Shown piece by piece: positions 1 through 9,157 of a stretch of DNA of 64,000 nucleotides. Both the position numbers and the translations under genes were made by a program. Source of the DNA: UBA7916 sp036121365 (GTDB lineage: Bacteria > Pseudomonadota > Gammaproteobacteria > Comchoanobacterales > Comchoanobacteraceae); contig JAZAFR010000029.1 of NCBI GenBank assembly GCA_036121365.1, positions 1 to 64,000 of the forward strand, read 5' to 3'. The notes below the pieces were generated by a model. That model searched no databases. It was not told where the DNA came from and saw only the letters and a list, made by a program, of their open reading frames with translations. The stretch's first letter is position 1; each line of letters starts with the position of its first letter.

Positions 1-3000
1 TAGCATATAGATCAGCGCCGTTGTCTAGTAAGCTCTTAATTGCTTCTTGATTATTCTCACTGACAGCGTGATGTAAAGCAGTCATTTTTTTATCATCTTT
101 GTCTAGCAAGAGTTGAACCATATCTGGAAGATTTTTATTGACAGCAATGCATATCGCTTTCGACAAGTCCGTTTTATCTAACTTAACCCCGTTTATGACT
201 GCGATTGCAATTTGTGTTATATATCCTTTTTTGAGTGCATTTTTCATTATTCTTTTTATATTTTTTTCGGCATTATCTTTTTCTATTGTGCTCTTGTTTT
301 TTTTAACAATCTGTATGTCTTTTATGAGGGGAATGGTTTGCATGCCTTCACTTATCTGCTTAGTAAGCATACTTGTACTAATGGTATCCATTATGGGCGT
401 CATTGGCGTTGTTAAGTCTATTTTTATATTCTTCAACTGTCCACTCATTTTAAGAGCTTTGTAGAGGTTTAGTATATCTTGGCTTGTTCTGTTTTCTTTG
501 GACGCTGCATTGCCGACCATGCGTGTCATCTGGATCAGACGTTTGACATTGTTTATATCATCAAAGCCCAATTCTTTTAAACGCTTTAGTTTATTGTCGC
601 GTTCGTTGTCACCTCTTATCTCTTTTGATAGATTACTTATATCATTTGGTTGTGTTTTTTTACTATCCCTCTTATCTATTTGTCTATCCTCTTTAGCATA
701 TTCTAACAGTTTTTTTTGTATGGAGCTCTCTTGTGGGGGAAGTTTTTCACCATGGTATGCCAATAGTAATGCACCTCTTGCCAATGCAAGATCGGTGCGT
801 GTGTTTTCATATAATGGTAAATCTCGTCCACCAAATATCATGCAGTCAACAAAACCCAAAGCTCTATCTGCTTTGGGGTATTGAGTGCTTTTGCCCATTG
901 AAAATGAGCTTCTTCCCATTGAATCGGATTTGTTAGAAAATTGGAAAAGATAACCCTCAGAATGTTTAGAAGGTATAAGATGTGCTCTGCCTTCTTTATT
1001 AACAATTATACTTTCTGGGGTTACCTCTTTATCAATATTCTCATCATCTTGCATCTCGCTTGCAACCTGGTCAAAAACTTTATATAGGTCATGTTCTCTT
1101 TCGAATTTCCTGTATTCTAGATTGTGAACTCCTCCAGAAGTAGCATTTTGCTTCTTCAATAATTGACGCATTTTTTTATTATCACCTACAAGGTCTAGTG
1201 CTGTTCTTCCATATCTATCTTTGGCGTTTATATGAGCTCCACTGTTTAGTAATAATTGTACCATGTCTGTATTGTTAGACTGAACTGCAAGGTGTAGTGC
1301 GGTTTTTTCATCATTATCTCGTGCGTTCATTAAGCACCTAACCATGCCTGTATCGTTAGACTGAACTGCAAGGTGTAGTGCTGTTTGTCCTTGGCTGTCG
1401 GTGGCAAATATATCAGCACCTTTCTTTAGTAAGAGTTCAGACATGTCTGTACTTTTAGACTGAGCTGCAAGGTGTAGTGCTGTTTTTCCTTGGTTGTCGG
1501 TGGCTTCTAGTTGGGCCCCGTTATCTAGTAATAATTGTACCATGTCTGTATTTTTAGATTGAACTGCAAGGTGTAGTGCTGTTTGTCTTTGATTATCGGT
1601 GGCTAGTCTATCAGCTCCTTTCTTCAGTAAGAGTTGAACCATCTGTGGATTGCTGTATCTTGCAGCAAGGTGTAGTGCTGTTTGTCCTTGGTTATCTTTG
1701 GCGTTGAGATTAGGACCTGTCTTACGGTTGAATATTCCTGTTTTCTTCAGCAATAATTCAACCATCTGTGGATTGCTGTATCTTGCAGCAAGGTGTAGTG
1801 CTGTTTGTCCTTGATTATCGGTGGCTAGTCCATCAGCTCCTTTCTTCAGTAAGAGTTGAACCATCTGTGGATTTCTATATGTCGCAGCAAGATGTAGTGC
1901 TGTTTTTTCATTACTATCTCGGGCGTTCACTAAGCACTTAACCATTTCTTGATTATTAGACTCAATAGCATGGTCTAGTGCGGTTTTTCCTTGGTTGTCG
2001 GTGTCAAATATATCAGCACCTTTAGCCACTAAGAGTTGAACCATCTGTTGATTGTTATATTCCGCAGCAAGATGTAGTGCTGTTTGTCCTTGGTTATTTT
2101 TAAGTTCTACTATTTTAAAATCTCTATTTGTTAATGACTCAACTATTTCTGCATGGTTTTCAGTCATGGTGTATGTGCCAGCTCTAGCAGCGCCAACTCT
2201 AGCAGCATGGTGTAGTGCTGTATTTCCTTTTTTATCTTGTATTAATGGATCTGCTTTTGCATCTAATAAGTCGTCAACCAATTCTATGGAGCATTTCTCA
2301 GCTGCAAGCATTAGAGGTGTTGTGCCATCTTTGTTTTGGTAGTTAGGATTCGCTCCATTTTTTAGAATTTCTTCTAGTTGACCCCAATGTGGAAATCCTT
2401 CCACGACATCGGAATCTTCTATTTGTCTTATTAGAGGCGCATTTGCTAAATCCTCTGTGTATAATCCATCTTCGGAAGGAAAGATCATTTTGTCTAACTC
2501 TTTATCATCTTTATATGTAACTTGTAGATGCTCTATTGCATCTGTATTATCTTGGACCATTTGATCTTTATACTGGTTTCTTGTCTTGTGTTTCGGTCCT
2601 GGCGTCCGAAGCCATCCTCTATGTTCCGTATATTCTGACTCCATTTTCTCCATCTGATCTTTTACTTTTTTTGTATAGGGATCGTTTTCTCCTAGTATCA
2701 TTATTAAAGTACGTAGGTATCCATAACTGTCATCAATAATTCTTGATTTTTGGCATTGTCCCATTGTAAAAGTCGCTCCTGGGTGTATAACAAGTGGGTC
2801 TTCATCTTCTTGTGGAGGTAGAGCAGCTGTTCCTACGAAGTCGAAGGGCTCCATATTTTTGCTATTGTCCATATCCATTAACTCAAAATCCATTATGCTT
2901 ACTTTTATTCCATCGTTTGTTACTTTTACCAGTATATTATTTGGGTTCAAATCTCTATGGACTATGTTTTGGGTATGCATTTCTCTTACAGCCTGTTGAA

Positions 3001-3718
3001 ATCCTCTTGCTATTTCTCGTCTTTGGGTGCTGTAATTTTCATTTTTTTTGTGTGTTTCTAAAAATATTTTTAATGGCATTCCTCTGTCTTCTACTAAATA
3101 TACTGTTTTACTTCCGTATTTATATGTGTTTATTAAACCATTTAAAGCTTTTGTTTCTCTTTTTACATCATTATTACTGGTCATGCCAACGATCATTTCT
3201 TGAGATAGATCTCTTACCCCTTGTAAATCTTCTTCTAGTGATTCACTTTGATTTAATCTGATTTGACTACTCACCATAACAAGTCCCGCTGCTGACTCCA
3301 TTTCTTTTTGTAGTATGCCTTCTTGTGCTGCTTTGTCTCTCCACCTCTTATCATCCCTTAGTTGAATTAGACCGCAAAAACTTGGTTTTCTCTGACCTTT
3401 TTGACTATTTATAACTGCCACACGTTGAAATTGTTTGTTTGCTCCTTTCTCTGGTTCTTCATAGCCAATCAATAGCTGAAGTGTTCCTTCTTGGTCTCTT
3501 GTAAACGAAATGGGACTGGTTTCATCTTGATAATAGCTATTTTCTGTATCTTGAGGCGCTTTTTTAGTAAGCCACAGACTTAATTCACTTTCTGGGCTTT
3601 CGTTTGCTTTTTTTAGTTTTTGTATGGTTGCCTCAATACAGCCAAATCCACATCGATTCTCTAACTCTTTTTTGTTGGATTCTATGCTAGATAAAATGTT
3701 TTCTATTTGATTTTGCAT
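1..3718 (-). CDS. Kinase-like ankyrin-repeat protein (3' end beyond window)
   Basis: An uninterrupted minus-strand frame runs from ATG at 3718 to the window edge, about 1,239 codons. The N-terminal part holds a protein-kinase-like catalytic loop (HRDLNPNN, residues 254-261) followed by DFE (277-279) where kinases have DFG; a preceding helix resembles the kinase E helix. Residues ~443-853 are about 12-13 ankyrin repeats, many almost identical (TALHLAA..., QMVQLLLKKGAD). Residues ~855-1170 are unlike ankyrin and unrecognised. Ankyrin units resume in the last ~60 visible codons. Such fusions are typical of effectors of intracellular bacteria that bind host proteins; that role here is inference. 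Catalytic activity is uncertain because of DFE and a hard-to-place N-lobe. No strong Shine-Dalgarno is visible at the chosen start. Confidence 0.85.
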   Translation of the reverse strand, partial: MQNQIENILSSIESNKKELENRCGFGCIEATIQKLKKANESPESELSLWLTKKAPQDTENSYYQDETSPISFTRDQEGTLQLLIGYEEPEKGANKQFQRVAVINSQKGQRKPSFCGLIQLRDDKRWRDKAAQEGILQKEMESAAGLVMVSSQIRLNQSESLEEDLQGVRDLSQEMIVGMTSNNDVKRETKALNGLINTYKYGSKTVYLVEDRGMPLKIFLETHKKNENYSTQRREIARGFQQAVREMHTQNIVHRDLNPNNILVKVTNDGIKVSIMDFELMDMDNSKNMEPFDFVGTAALPPQEDEDPLVIHPGATFTMGQCQKSRIIDDSYGYLRTLIMILGENDPYTKKVKDQMEKMESEYTEHRGWLRTPGPKHKTRNQYKDQMVQDNTDAIEHLQVTYKDDKELDKMIFPSEDGLYTEDLANAPLIRQIEDSDVVEGFPHWGQLEEILKNGANPNYQNKDGTTPLMLAAEKCSIELVDDLLDAKADPLIQDKKGNTALHHAARVGAARAGTYTMTENHAEIVESLTNRDFKIVELKNNQGQTALHLAAEYNNQQMVQLLVAKGADIFDTDNQGKTALDHAIESNNQEMVKCLVNARDSNEKTALHLAATYRNPQMVQLLLKKGADGLATDNQGQTALHLAARYSNPQMVELLLKKTGIFNRKTGPNLNAKDNQGQTALHLAARYSNPQMVQLLLKKGADRLATDNQRQTALHLAVQSKNTDMVQLLLDNGAQLEATDNQGKTALHLAAQSKSTDMSELLLKKGADIFATDSQGQTALHLAVQSNDTGMVRCLMNARDNDEKTALHLAVQSNNTDMVQLLLNSGAHINAKDRYGRTALDLVGDNKKMRQLLKKQNATSGGVHNLEYRKFEREHDLYKVFDQVASEMQDDENIDKEVTPESIIVNKEGRAHLIPSKHSEGYLFQFSNKSDSMGRSSFSMGKSTQYPKADRALGFVDCMIFGGRDLPLYENTRTDLALARGALLLAYHGEKLPPQESSIQKKLLEYAKEDRQIDKRDSKKTQPNDISNLSKEIRGDNERDNKLKRLKELGFDDINNVKRLIQMTRMVGNAASKENRTSQDILNLYKALKMSGQLKNIKIDLTTPMTPIMDTISTSMLTKQISEGMQTIPLIKDIQIVKKNKSTIEKDNAEKNIKRIMKNALKKGYITQIAIAVINGVKLDKTDLSKAICIAVNKNLPDMVQLLLDKDDKKMTALHHAVSENNQEAIKSLLDNGADLYA
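1155..2400 (-). repeat. Ankyrin-encoding DNA repeats, ~99-nt period
   Basis: About a dozen ~99-nt units lie inside the ankyrin gene. On the plus strand they are marked by recurring blocks such as gcaaggtgtagtgctgttt and aagagttgaaccatctgtgg. Several adjacent units are nearly identical at the DNA level, which implies recent unit duplication or gene conversion. A higher-order copy is visible: a long unit followed by a short one ending in NAR-D occurs twice, at ~1910-2010 and ~1310-1420. Confidence 0.85.
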
Positions 3719-4259
3719 GTTCTGTCTAATCTCTACTTTGATGTTCTTAACTCTATAGTATCAATATTCTTTTTTTGCCTGTTTTTTTCTGTTTTTTCAT
3801 TATAATTATTGTATTGAATTTGTAGGTCCTGTCGTGGTTTTCAGTATTCTGTTAATTTTTTTTATGGCCTGCTCATTTTTATGTGGTTTTTATGCCTCTT
3901 TCAATGTTGTGTATTTAGCATATCGACATCGCGTATACTTGCCTATGGTATCTTTAAATTCTTAATATTAATCATGTCGTTATATGGGGTGGGGGATGCC
4001 ATTCAGGTTATATTCTCGCTTTGTTCTTCAATCAATACGTTATGTACTGCTTGTGATGTTGTTTTCTTTTGCTTAGGAATACCAGGCAGCCCTTCTATAT
4101 CACGCTTGCGTGTGGTTTCACCATCAATGGGTGCCAGGTTTTGTTTCTTGACTGCTAAAATATTCAGTTTGCAATACATAAACCATATGAATGACCATGT
4201 ATGTAGAAATTCAAACTTCTTCGTGTTTTTTGTAACCGTGTAGGTTGCGTGGTGATTAC
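3719..4259. other. Gene-poor gap with possible gene remnant
   Basis: No convincing gene. A minus-strand frame at 4003-4182 (59 codons from ATG, no Shine-Dalgarno) encodes a hydrophilic tail containing APIDGETTRKRDIEGLPGIP. This frame is open upstream to about 4266, directly after the stop of the 4260-4445 ORF but in another frame. Together they could be one decayed small membrane-protein gene. The plus-strand frame here is cysteine- and phenylalanine-rich and looks like a shadow. Confidence 0.3.
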
Positions 4260-4445
4260 TCAGTACTCAGTTGGTTTTTGTATCACACCGAGAAATTTCA
4301 TCGTAATGGCCGTTACTGTGATTACGGTTATAGATATGAGTGTCATGCAAATGATGCTGACTATGCATAAAACTTGAGTCCTATGATTAATAAGTCCAAA
4401 ATACTTGCTGATAATAATTCTTGAATCATGATTTTTTTCTCTCAT
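4260..4445 (-). CDS. Possible small membrane protein
   Basis: A 61-codon frame begins 36 nt downstream of the TM2 gene on the same strand. A basic N-terminus (MREKNHDSRIIISKYF) is followed by one strongly hydrophobic segment (residues ~24-49, rich in I, V, T and M) and a short polar tail. I do not recognise a family. There is no clear Shine-Dalgarno (only GGAAAA well upstream). The hydrophilic open frame just downstream in another phase suggests either an independent small protein or the front half of a frameshifted gene. Little supports translation beyond the intact membrane segment and the genomic position. Confidence 0.35.
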   Translation of the reverse strand: MREKNHDSRIIISKYFGLINHRTQVLCIVSIICMTLISITVITVTAITMKFLGVIQKPTEY

Positions 4446-4480
4446 GTATATTGTTATTTATTTTCCGGTAAGGATATGTT

Positions 4481-4729
4481 TTACAGTACCCATGTCCGCA
4501 CCGTTTTGTTGTTGCCATCCTTAAAACGATTACACAATAAAAAGAGTACATCGATCAATGTCCATATGGCAAAGCCACCCAGCGTGAAGAACATTAGAAT
4601 CCCAGACAGGTACTTTTTTGCGTACAATCGGTGCAAACCTCCAATGAACAATATGTTGCCAACAATAGCCAGTACCAAACAAAATGATTTTGATTTTTGA
4701 GATGTTGTGCTTGTATTCATGGTCTGCAT
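4481..4729 (-). CDS. TM2-domain membrane protein
   Basis: An 82-residue protein with the TM2 family pattern: a first helix (LVLAIVGNILFIGGLHRLYA), a short basic turn (KKYLSG), then a second helix ending in WTLIDVLFLL. The GG.HR.Y and W.L.D positions are the family hallmarks. TM2 proteins are small two-helix inner-membrane proteins without an agreed function in bacteria. The basic tail (residues 67-82) should be cytoplasmic. The next start (M4, at 4720) is equally possible because neither has an obvious Shine-Dalgarno. It sits between tRNA-Ser and the kinase-ankyrin gene, in what looks like an accessory segment. Confidence 0.75.
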   Translation of the reverse strand: MQTMNTSTTSQKSKSFCLVLAIVGNILFIGGLHRLYAKKYLSGILMFFTLGGFAIWTLIDVLFLLCNRFKDGNNKTVRTWVL

Positions 4730-4804
4730 AGTGTGTGCTTTTTTTAGTTTAACATCTGTATTTTGTGATGTCTATGCTTAAATGATCACAATGGGTATCG
4801 AATT

Positions 4805-4891
4805 CGGAGAGAGAGGGATTCGAACCCTCGATGAGGTTTCCCCCATACTCCCTTAGCAGGGGAGCGCCTTCAGCCACTCGGCCACCTCTCC
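4805..4891 (-). tRNA. tRNA-Ser(GCU)
   Basis: The cloverleaf reads cleanly on the minus strand: acceptor GGAGAGG/TCTCTCC with one G-U pair, anticodon stem CTCCC/GGGAG with loop CTGCTAA (anticodon GCU), a long variable arm as expected for serine, and a T arm GAGGG-TTCGAAT-CCCTC. The discriminator is G. No CCA is encoded; AATT follows. Confidence 0.95.
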
Positions 4892-5086
4892 AATTTTTTG
4901 CATTTTATCAAATCATCTGTATTTGTGCAAGCCCAATCCGTATTTTACAGTTGCTCTTTTTATGAGGACTTGTAGACTTCAAAGAGTTTAGAATATTGAA
5001 TGGAGTTTTTGTTGAGTATGTCATTATTTTTTATGTTGTTTATCCATCTTAAGTTCAAGCTTATCGTTGGTTTATATCACTAAGGT

Positions 5087-6646
5087 TTATTGTCTACTAT
5101 TTGGTTTGTCCTTTAAATGCTCTAAGTGTGTTCGTTTTAATAGCTCTTCATGCATACGCTCTTTTTGAGTCTTGCCAGGATTTTTGCTCAATTCACTGCA
5201 TCTGTCTGCTATTTCTCTTAATGTTGAATACCTTCCTAACTTTTTTGGCTTTTTATGTTGTTGTAACCCCGGTGACTGCTTATTTTGATGAAGTATTTCT
5301 TCCTTTGGAATATACACTAAATTAACATTAAATATGGCCTTTTCTAACACGCATGAATGGTCACTCTTTAGATAAATTTTTCGGCTGATGATGCCCTGCT
5401 TCAATGTTTTGGCCAATATGAATAATGTCTCCTGGTTTTCATCTGTTGTTTTCATTATTTCGCTTTCAAGACATTCAAATTTAGATATGATTTCGGGCTT
5501 GTTTGGATCTATCTTTTTTAAAATAGCTGTGTATGTACTCAATAGTTTTGTGAGTTTTTCCCTATTAATCGTTTTTTGATGTAATATTCTCGTCACAGAA
5601 GCTTCAAGTTTTGTTAACTCTCTTTTCAAGATCCCGTCTCTAAAGTTCTTTTTTTCCATTTTTTCGACCTCTTCAGAACTTAAGTTCTTATAGACTTTTG
5701 ATTTGAAGAAGACTCGATCTCCTAAGTAGTCCTTTGCTCTTTTTAAGACCATGCCAAGAGTGAATCCCAAATGTGCCAATATTGCGTTTTGCTCTATATT
5801 TGTAATGCCTAAGAAAAAAAACATGGTGAACACGCATAGACATGCAGAAACCATGTAGCATAAAGATAGTATTGAATTCTCGTTGTTCTTTATCCATTTT
5901 CTGGTGCTGGGATTTAGTTCGTCACCATTGGTGATGCCATCTATTATATTGACGATGTCATTTTGTGTAATATAGCCTTGTTTTTCTTGTAATTGGTATG
6001 CCTTTTCTATGAGTTCGCCTTGTAGTTCGGATGCGTGTATTTTAGTATACTGTTTTATCTTTTGCTGAGCATTGAAAATCAATGTTAATTGATCTAAAAA
6101 GTCTTTGTTTTCTCCCATTTTTAATCTTAATGTCTTTGGATATTGTTCTTGGATTTGCTTTTTGACATTTTGTAGTATTTCTTTTTTGTATTCTCTTTCT
6201 TTACTTTCTTTCATGCTATCAACGATTGTTCTATATAAACTCATCACTGTTGATGTTCCCCATATAGCACATAATATTGGTACATAAACCTGTGGACTTG
6301 TGACTGCAATTATACTGATTGCTATGCCTCCTACGATTAGAAAACCTGACTGTGCTATCAAATAAGTGGCTTTATTTTTATTTGTGCTTTTGACTGATTC
6401 CAATGCTGTACTGATTCCTTCCAGTATAAAACCAATACCGATCAGCCAGTTTAGTTTTTGGCCTAGAATCCTGATGGCCTGTGCAGAAATTCCTAGAAGC
6501 TGGTTGTATGAGTTGAATAATAGAAATAAATCTTTGAATATATACTGAAAGGGTAAAAGTATATTGTTGGCGATTTCGACTATGCGATTGGCTTTCTCTC
6601 GTATTCGCATATTTCTATACATTTTTTTCAAGTCTAGGTCTTTCAT
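5087..6646 (-). CDS. Unknown polytopic membrane protein with helical tail
   Basis: A 519-residue protein with a good Shine-Dalgarno (AAAAGGAT) before ATG at 6646. Hydrophobic segments lie at about residues 28-43, 57-80, 95-117, 119-140, 262-284 and 288-303. A charged helical stretch lies between the two membrane blocks (~145-255). The long C-terminal part (~305-519) is lysine/glutamate-rich, probably helical or coiled-coil, and ends in a basic, proline-containing tail. I recognise no domain. It is followed on the same strand by nothing until tRNA-Ser, and csrA lies 27 nt upstream, so the two may be co-transcribed. Its architecture resembles membrane-inserting effectors of intracellular bacteria, but that is only an analogy. 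Confidence 0.7.
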   Translation of the reverse strand: MKDLDLKKMYRNMRIREKANRIVEIANNILLPFQYIFKDLFLLFNSYNQLLGISAQAIRILGQKLNWLIGIGFILEGISTALESVKSTNKNKATYLIAQSGFLIVGGIAISIIAVTSPQVYVPILCAIWGTSTVMSLYRTIVDSMKESKEREYKKEILQNVKKQIQEQYPKTLRLKMGENKDFLDQLTLIFNAQQKIKQYTKIHASELQGELIEKAYQLQEKQGYITQNDIVNIIDGITNGDELNPSTRKWIKNNENSILSLCYMVSACLCVFTMFFFLGITNIEQNAILAHLGFTLGMVLKRAKDYLGDRVFFKSKVYKNLSSEEVEKMEKKNFRDGILKRELTKLEASVTRILHQKTINREKLTKLLSTYTAILKKIDPNKPEIISKFECLESEIMKTTDENQETLFILAKTLKQGIISRKIYLKSDHSCVLEKAIFNVNLVYIPKEEILHQNKQSPGLQQHKKPKKLGRYSTLREIADRCSELSKNPGKTQKERMHEELLKRTHLEHLKDKPNSRQ

Positions 6647-6673
6647 TTTTTATCCTTTTTTTTGTATATGCCC

Positions 6674-6886
6674 CTAGTCTTTATCTATTTTCTCATTTCC
6701 TTTTTCAACTTTTGGGTGACCGTCATCTTCATTGACCTGATCATAGACTTCTTTTCTATGTACAGAAATATTTTTTGGTGCGTCAATACCAATTCTAACC
6801 TGGTGCCCTCTAACACCCAATACTGTTATTTTTATCTCATCTCCAATCATGAGAACTTCACCTATCCTTCGTGTTAATATTAACAT
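6674..6886 (-). CDS. csrA: Carbon storage regulator CsrA
   Basis: A 70-residue protein with the full CsrA core: [16 protein letters not shown], then [18 protein letters not shown] and the IxVHRKEVY helix. L4, R6 and R44-type RNA-binding positions are retained. CsrA is a homodimeric RNA-binding regulator that usually blocks translation at GGA-containing leaders; in intracellular gammaproteobacteria it governs the switch between replicative and transmissive states. The C-terminal tail (~50-70) is unusually charged ([12 protein letters not shown]). A Shine-Dalgarno GGAGTAAG precedes the ATG. The next gene downstream (5087-6646) follows after 27 nt, so CsrA may share its transcript. Confidence 0.95.
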   Translation of the reverse strand: MLILTRRIGEVLMIGDEIKITVLGVRGHQVRIGIDAPKNISVHRKEVYDQVNEDDGHPKVEKGNEKIDKD

Positions 6887-7053
6887 TGCTCTTACTCCAT
6901 TTGTAGCATGCTATTTTATCATTATCATGCGAAAACTACTATCTTGGACTTTATTTTCTTGTCCTTCCTGTGGTGTATATAGTCTACTTTTCTATTTATG
7001 TGCGATATTTTTATAAAAAAAGTAATCTTTTTGCTATATTTTGTGCAGATATT

Positions 7054-7815
7054 CTATATTGGGCAGGGTATGTCTATAAAATTATGGTCGATTTTGAACT
7101 GGTTGGCCACTTTTTTCCCCAGTGCTTGTATGCCATAGCGCTCTGTCGCATGGTGTCCACATGCGTAAAAAGTGATATCAGTTTCTTTTGCAATGTGAAA
7201 TATGCGCTCAGCAGGCTCTCCTGTGATGAATGCATCTACATTGTTCTCTATGGCATATTGGATGTCATCTGCAGCAGCTCCAGAACACCATGCAATGGTT
7301 TTTATGATCTTATTTGGGTTGTTTGTAATCATCAATGGATTTTGCTGTAGTTTTTTATGTAACTCATTTTTTAAATATTCAGCAGATACTGGTCTTTGTA
7401 GTGTGCCTATGTTTCCCAGTTCAATGCCGCAGGTGCTTGGCAATCTTCCAGTCGTGTCAATCTCAATGATTTTTGCAAGCATGACATTGTTCCCAATTTC
7501 TGCATGTTGATCCAGTGGTAAATGATAGGCCAATAAGCTGATGTCGTGTTTGAGTAAAAATTGTAGTCTTTTTTTATGATATCCTGTGATGCATTTAGAG
7601 TCGTTTTTCCAGAAATATCCATGATGAACCAAGATCATATCTGCATTTTCTTGCTGAGCCTTTTGGAGTAGATCTAGACATGCACTCACGCCACTTACAA
7701 TGCGGTTCACTTCCTTTTTTCCTTCAACCTGTAAGCCGTTTGGGCAGTAATCGTTGAAATGTTTAGCTTGTAGCAGACGATTGCAATATTCTGTGATCTC
7801 TTCTCTAGAAGCCAT
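7054..7815 (-). CDS. NIF3-like dinuclear metal-centre protein
   Basis: A 253-residue protein matching the short NIF3/YbgI family over its whole length. The metal-ligand motifs are present: HHG within ILVHHGYFWK (~residues 64-66), HLPLDQH (~98-104) and the C-terminal GHHATERYG. The family forms hexameric toroids with two metals per subunit and is often annotated as GTP cyclohydrolase 1 type 2; the physiological role remains unsettled. The ATG at 7815 gives the canonical start MASREEITEYCNRLL. The gene is divergent from the acyl-CoA dehydrogenase pair, with about 130 nt between the starts. Confidence 0.92.
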   Translation of the reverse strand: MASREEITEYCNRLLQAKHFNDYCPNGLQVEGKKEVNRIVSGVSACLDLLQKAQQENADMILVHHGYFWKNDSKCITGYHKKRLQFLLKHDISLLAYHLPLDQHAEIGNNVMLAKIIEIDTTGRLPSTCGIELGNIGTLQRPVSAEYLKNELHKKLQQNPLMITNNPNKIIKTIAWCSGAAADDIQYAIENNVDAFITGEPAERIFHIAKETDITFYACGHHATERYGIQALGKKVANQFKIDHNFIDIPCPI

Positions 7816-7944
7816 GACTTTCCTATGTATACTTCATTAGGATCCTAGCACTGATTGAATGTGCTATAAATATTTTTTGAAAAAAAATGTTGCTTTTATA
7901 TTTTTTCATACTATACAAACTCTATAATCATAGGGAGTATTTAT

Positions 7945-9129
7945 ATGGTTTTAGATTTGCCAAAAGAAAGATCTGATTTTGTGGCTAATGTATCCGACTT
8001 TGTGGATGCCAATTATCCTCAATCTTTGCGTGATAAAATTCATAATCGTCAAGAGTTTACTAAAAAAGATTATAAACTATGGCATGGTATACTTGCAAAA
8101 GCAGGGTGGGGTGCTTGTCATTGGCCCGTTGAATACGGAGGAACCGGTTGGGACGAATGGAATAATTACCTGTTTTATAGCACGCTGGTTAGAAAAAATG
8201 CGCATCAAATTTTACCTTTTGGTATCAATATGCTCGCCCCTCTATTGATGGCCTTTGGTACGGATAAACAAAAAAAGAACTTTTTACCAAAAATTAAAAC
8301 AGCACAACATATTTGGTGTCAAGGTTACTCTGAGCCCAATGCGGGGTCCGATTTGGCATCTCTGAAAATGAGCGCAGTCAAAAAAGGAGATTCTTATATT
8401 CTCAATGGAACTAAAATTTGGACGACGCTTGCACAGGTGGCTGACTGGATATTTTGTTTGGTTAGAACCAATAAAGACTGTAAATTGCAAGAGGGTATTT
8501 CTTTTATTCTTGTTGATATGAAAAGTCCAGGTATCACTGTAACACCAATCATTACAGCTGATCGATCCCATGAAGTCAATCAAGTTATTTTTGATCATGT
8601 TGAAGTGCCTGTCGATAACTTAGTAGGACAAGAAAATAAGGGGTGGGATTGTGCTAAATATCTATTGATGTACGAGCGTTCTTCTTTTGGAGCCAATATT
8701 GCAATGTTGGAAAATACTTTGCAAGATATGAAAAAATTTGTGTCTCTCGCTAAAGCAAACCAGTCTGGCTATTTACAAATTCTCAAATCAAATATTGTTC
8801 AGGCTGAAGCCGATTTGTGTGCAGCTAAGTATACCATGCTACGTGCCATTTGTCATGATGATAAAATGTATGCCCGTAAAATATCATCATTGTTAAAAGT
8901 TTTGGTTTCGCGACAAATTCAGGCAGTCACTAACTTACACATGAAGCTCTACCAAGAAATGTCCTTGGTTAACGGTGCGGCATTGTCTCCTGATTTTTTC
9001 TTGGGTGAACACGCCAATGTGGCAAACCTATTGGCGAATAAGTATCTCAATCATAGGAAAGAAACGATTTATGCTGGTTCAAATGAAATTCAGTACAATG
9101 TGATTGCGAAATTGATTCTGGGATTGTGA
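7945..9129 (+). CDS. Acyl-CoA dehydrogenase, large-subunit type
   Basis: A 394-residue flavoprotein with the three-domain acyl-CoA dehydrogenase layout: helical N-terminus (WPVEYGGTGW, ~60-69), middle beta domain (CQGYSEPNAGSDLASL, GTKIWTT) and C-terminal helical FAD domain (IYAGSNEIQ near the end). The E in IYEGT used by MCAD is A here; E244 in MYERSS sits where isovaleryl-CoA-type enzymes carry the catalytic base. It pairs with the next gene, 28 nt downstream, like the two-subunit dehydrogenases that act on steroid or dicarboxylic acyl-CoAs. The substrate is unknown. A TATAAT at 7923-7928 and an AGGGAG ribosome site precede the ATG. Confidence 0.9.
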   Translation: MVLDLPKERSDFVANVSDFVDANYPQSLRDKIHNRQEFTKKDYKLWHGILAKAGWGACHWPVEYGGTGWDEWNNYLFYSTLVRKNAHQILPFGINMLAPLLMAFGTDKQKKNFLPKIKTAQHIWCQGYSEPNAGSDLASLKMSAVKKGDSYILNGTKIWTTLAQVADWIFCLVRTNKDCKLQEGISFILVDMKSPGITVTPIITADRSHEVNQVIFDHVEVPVDNLVGQENKGWDCAKYLLMYERSSFGANIAMLENTLQDMKKFVSLAKANQSGYLQILKSNIVQAEADLCAAKYTMLRAICHDDKMYARKISSLLKVLVSRQIQAVTNLHMKLYQEMSLVNGAALSPDFFLGEHANVANLLANKYLNHRKETIYAGSNEIQYNVIAKLILGL

Positions 9130-9157
9130 AATTTATTTAAACGAAAGAGGTGAAATT

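Noticed and set aside
2794..3261. 155-codon plus-strand frame, leucine- and phenylalanine-rich
   Set aside because: It lies entirely antisense to the kinase-like domain, whose HRD motif is unmistakable.
3881..4243. 120-codon plus-strand frame
   Set aside because: Composition (F, C, S) is that of a T-rich antisense shadow; no ribosome site.
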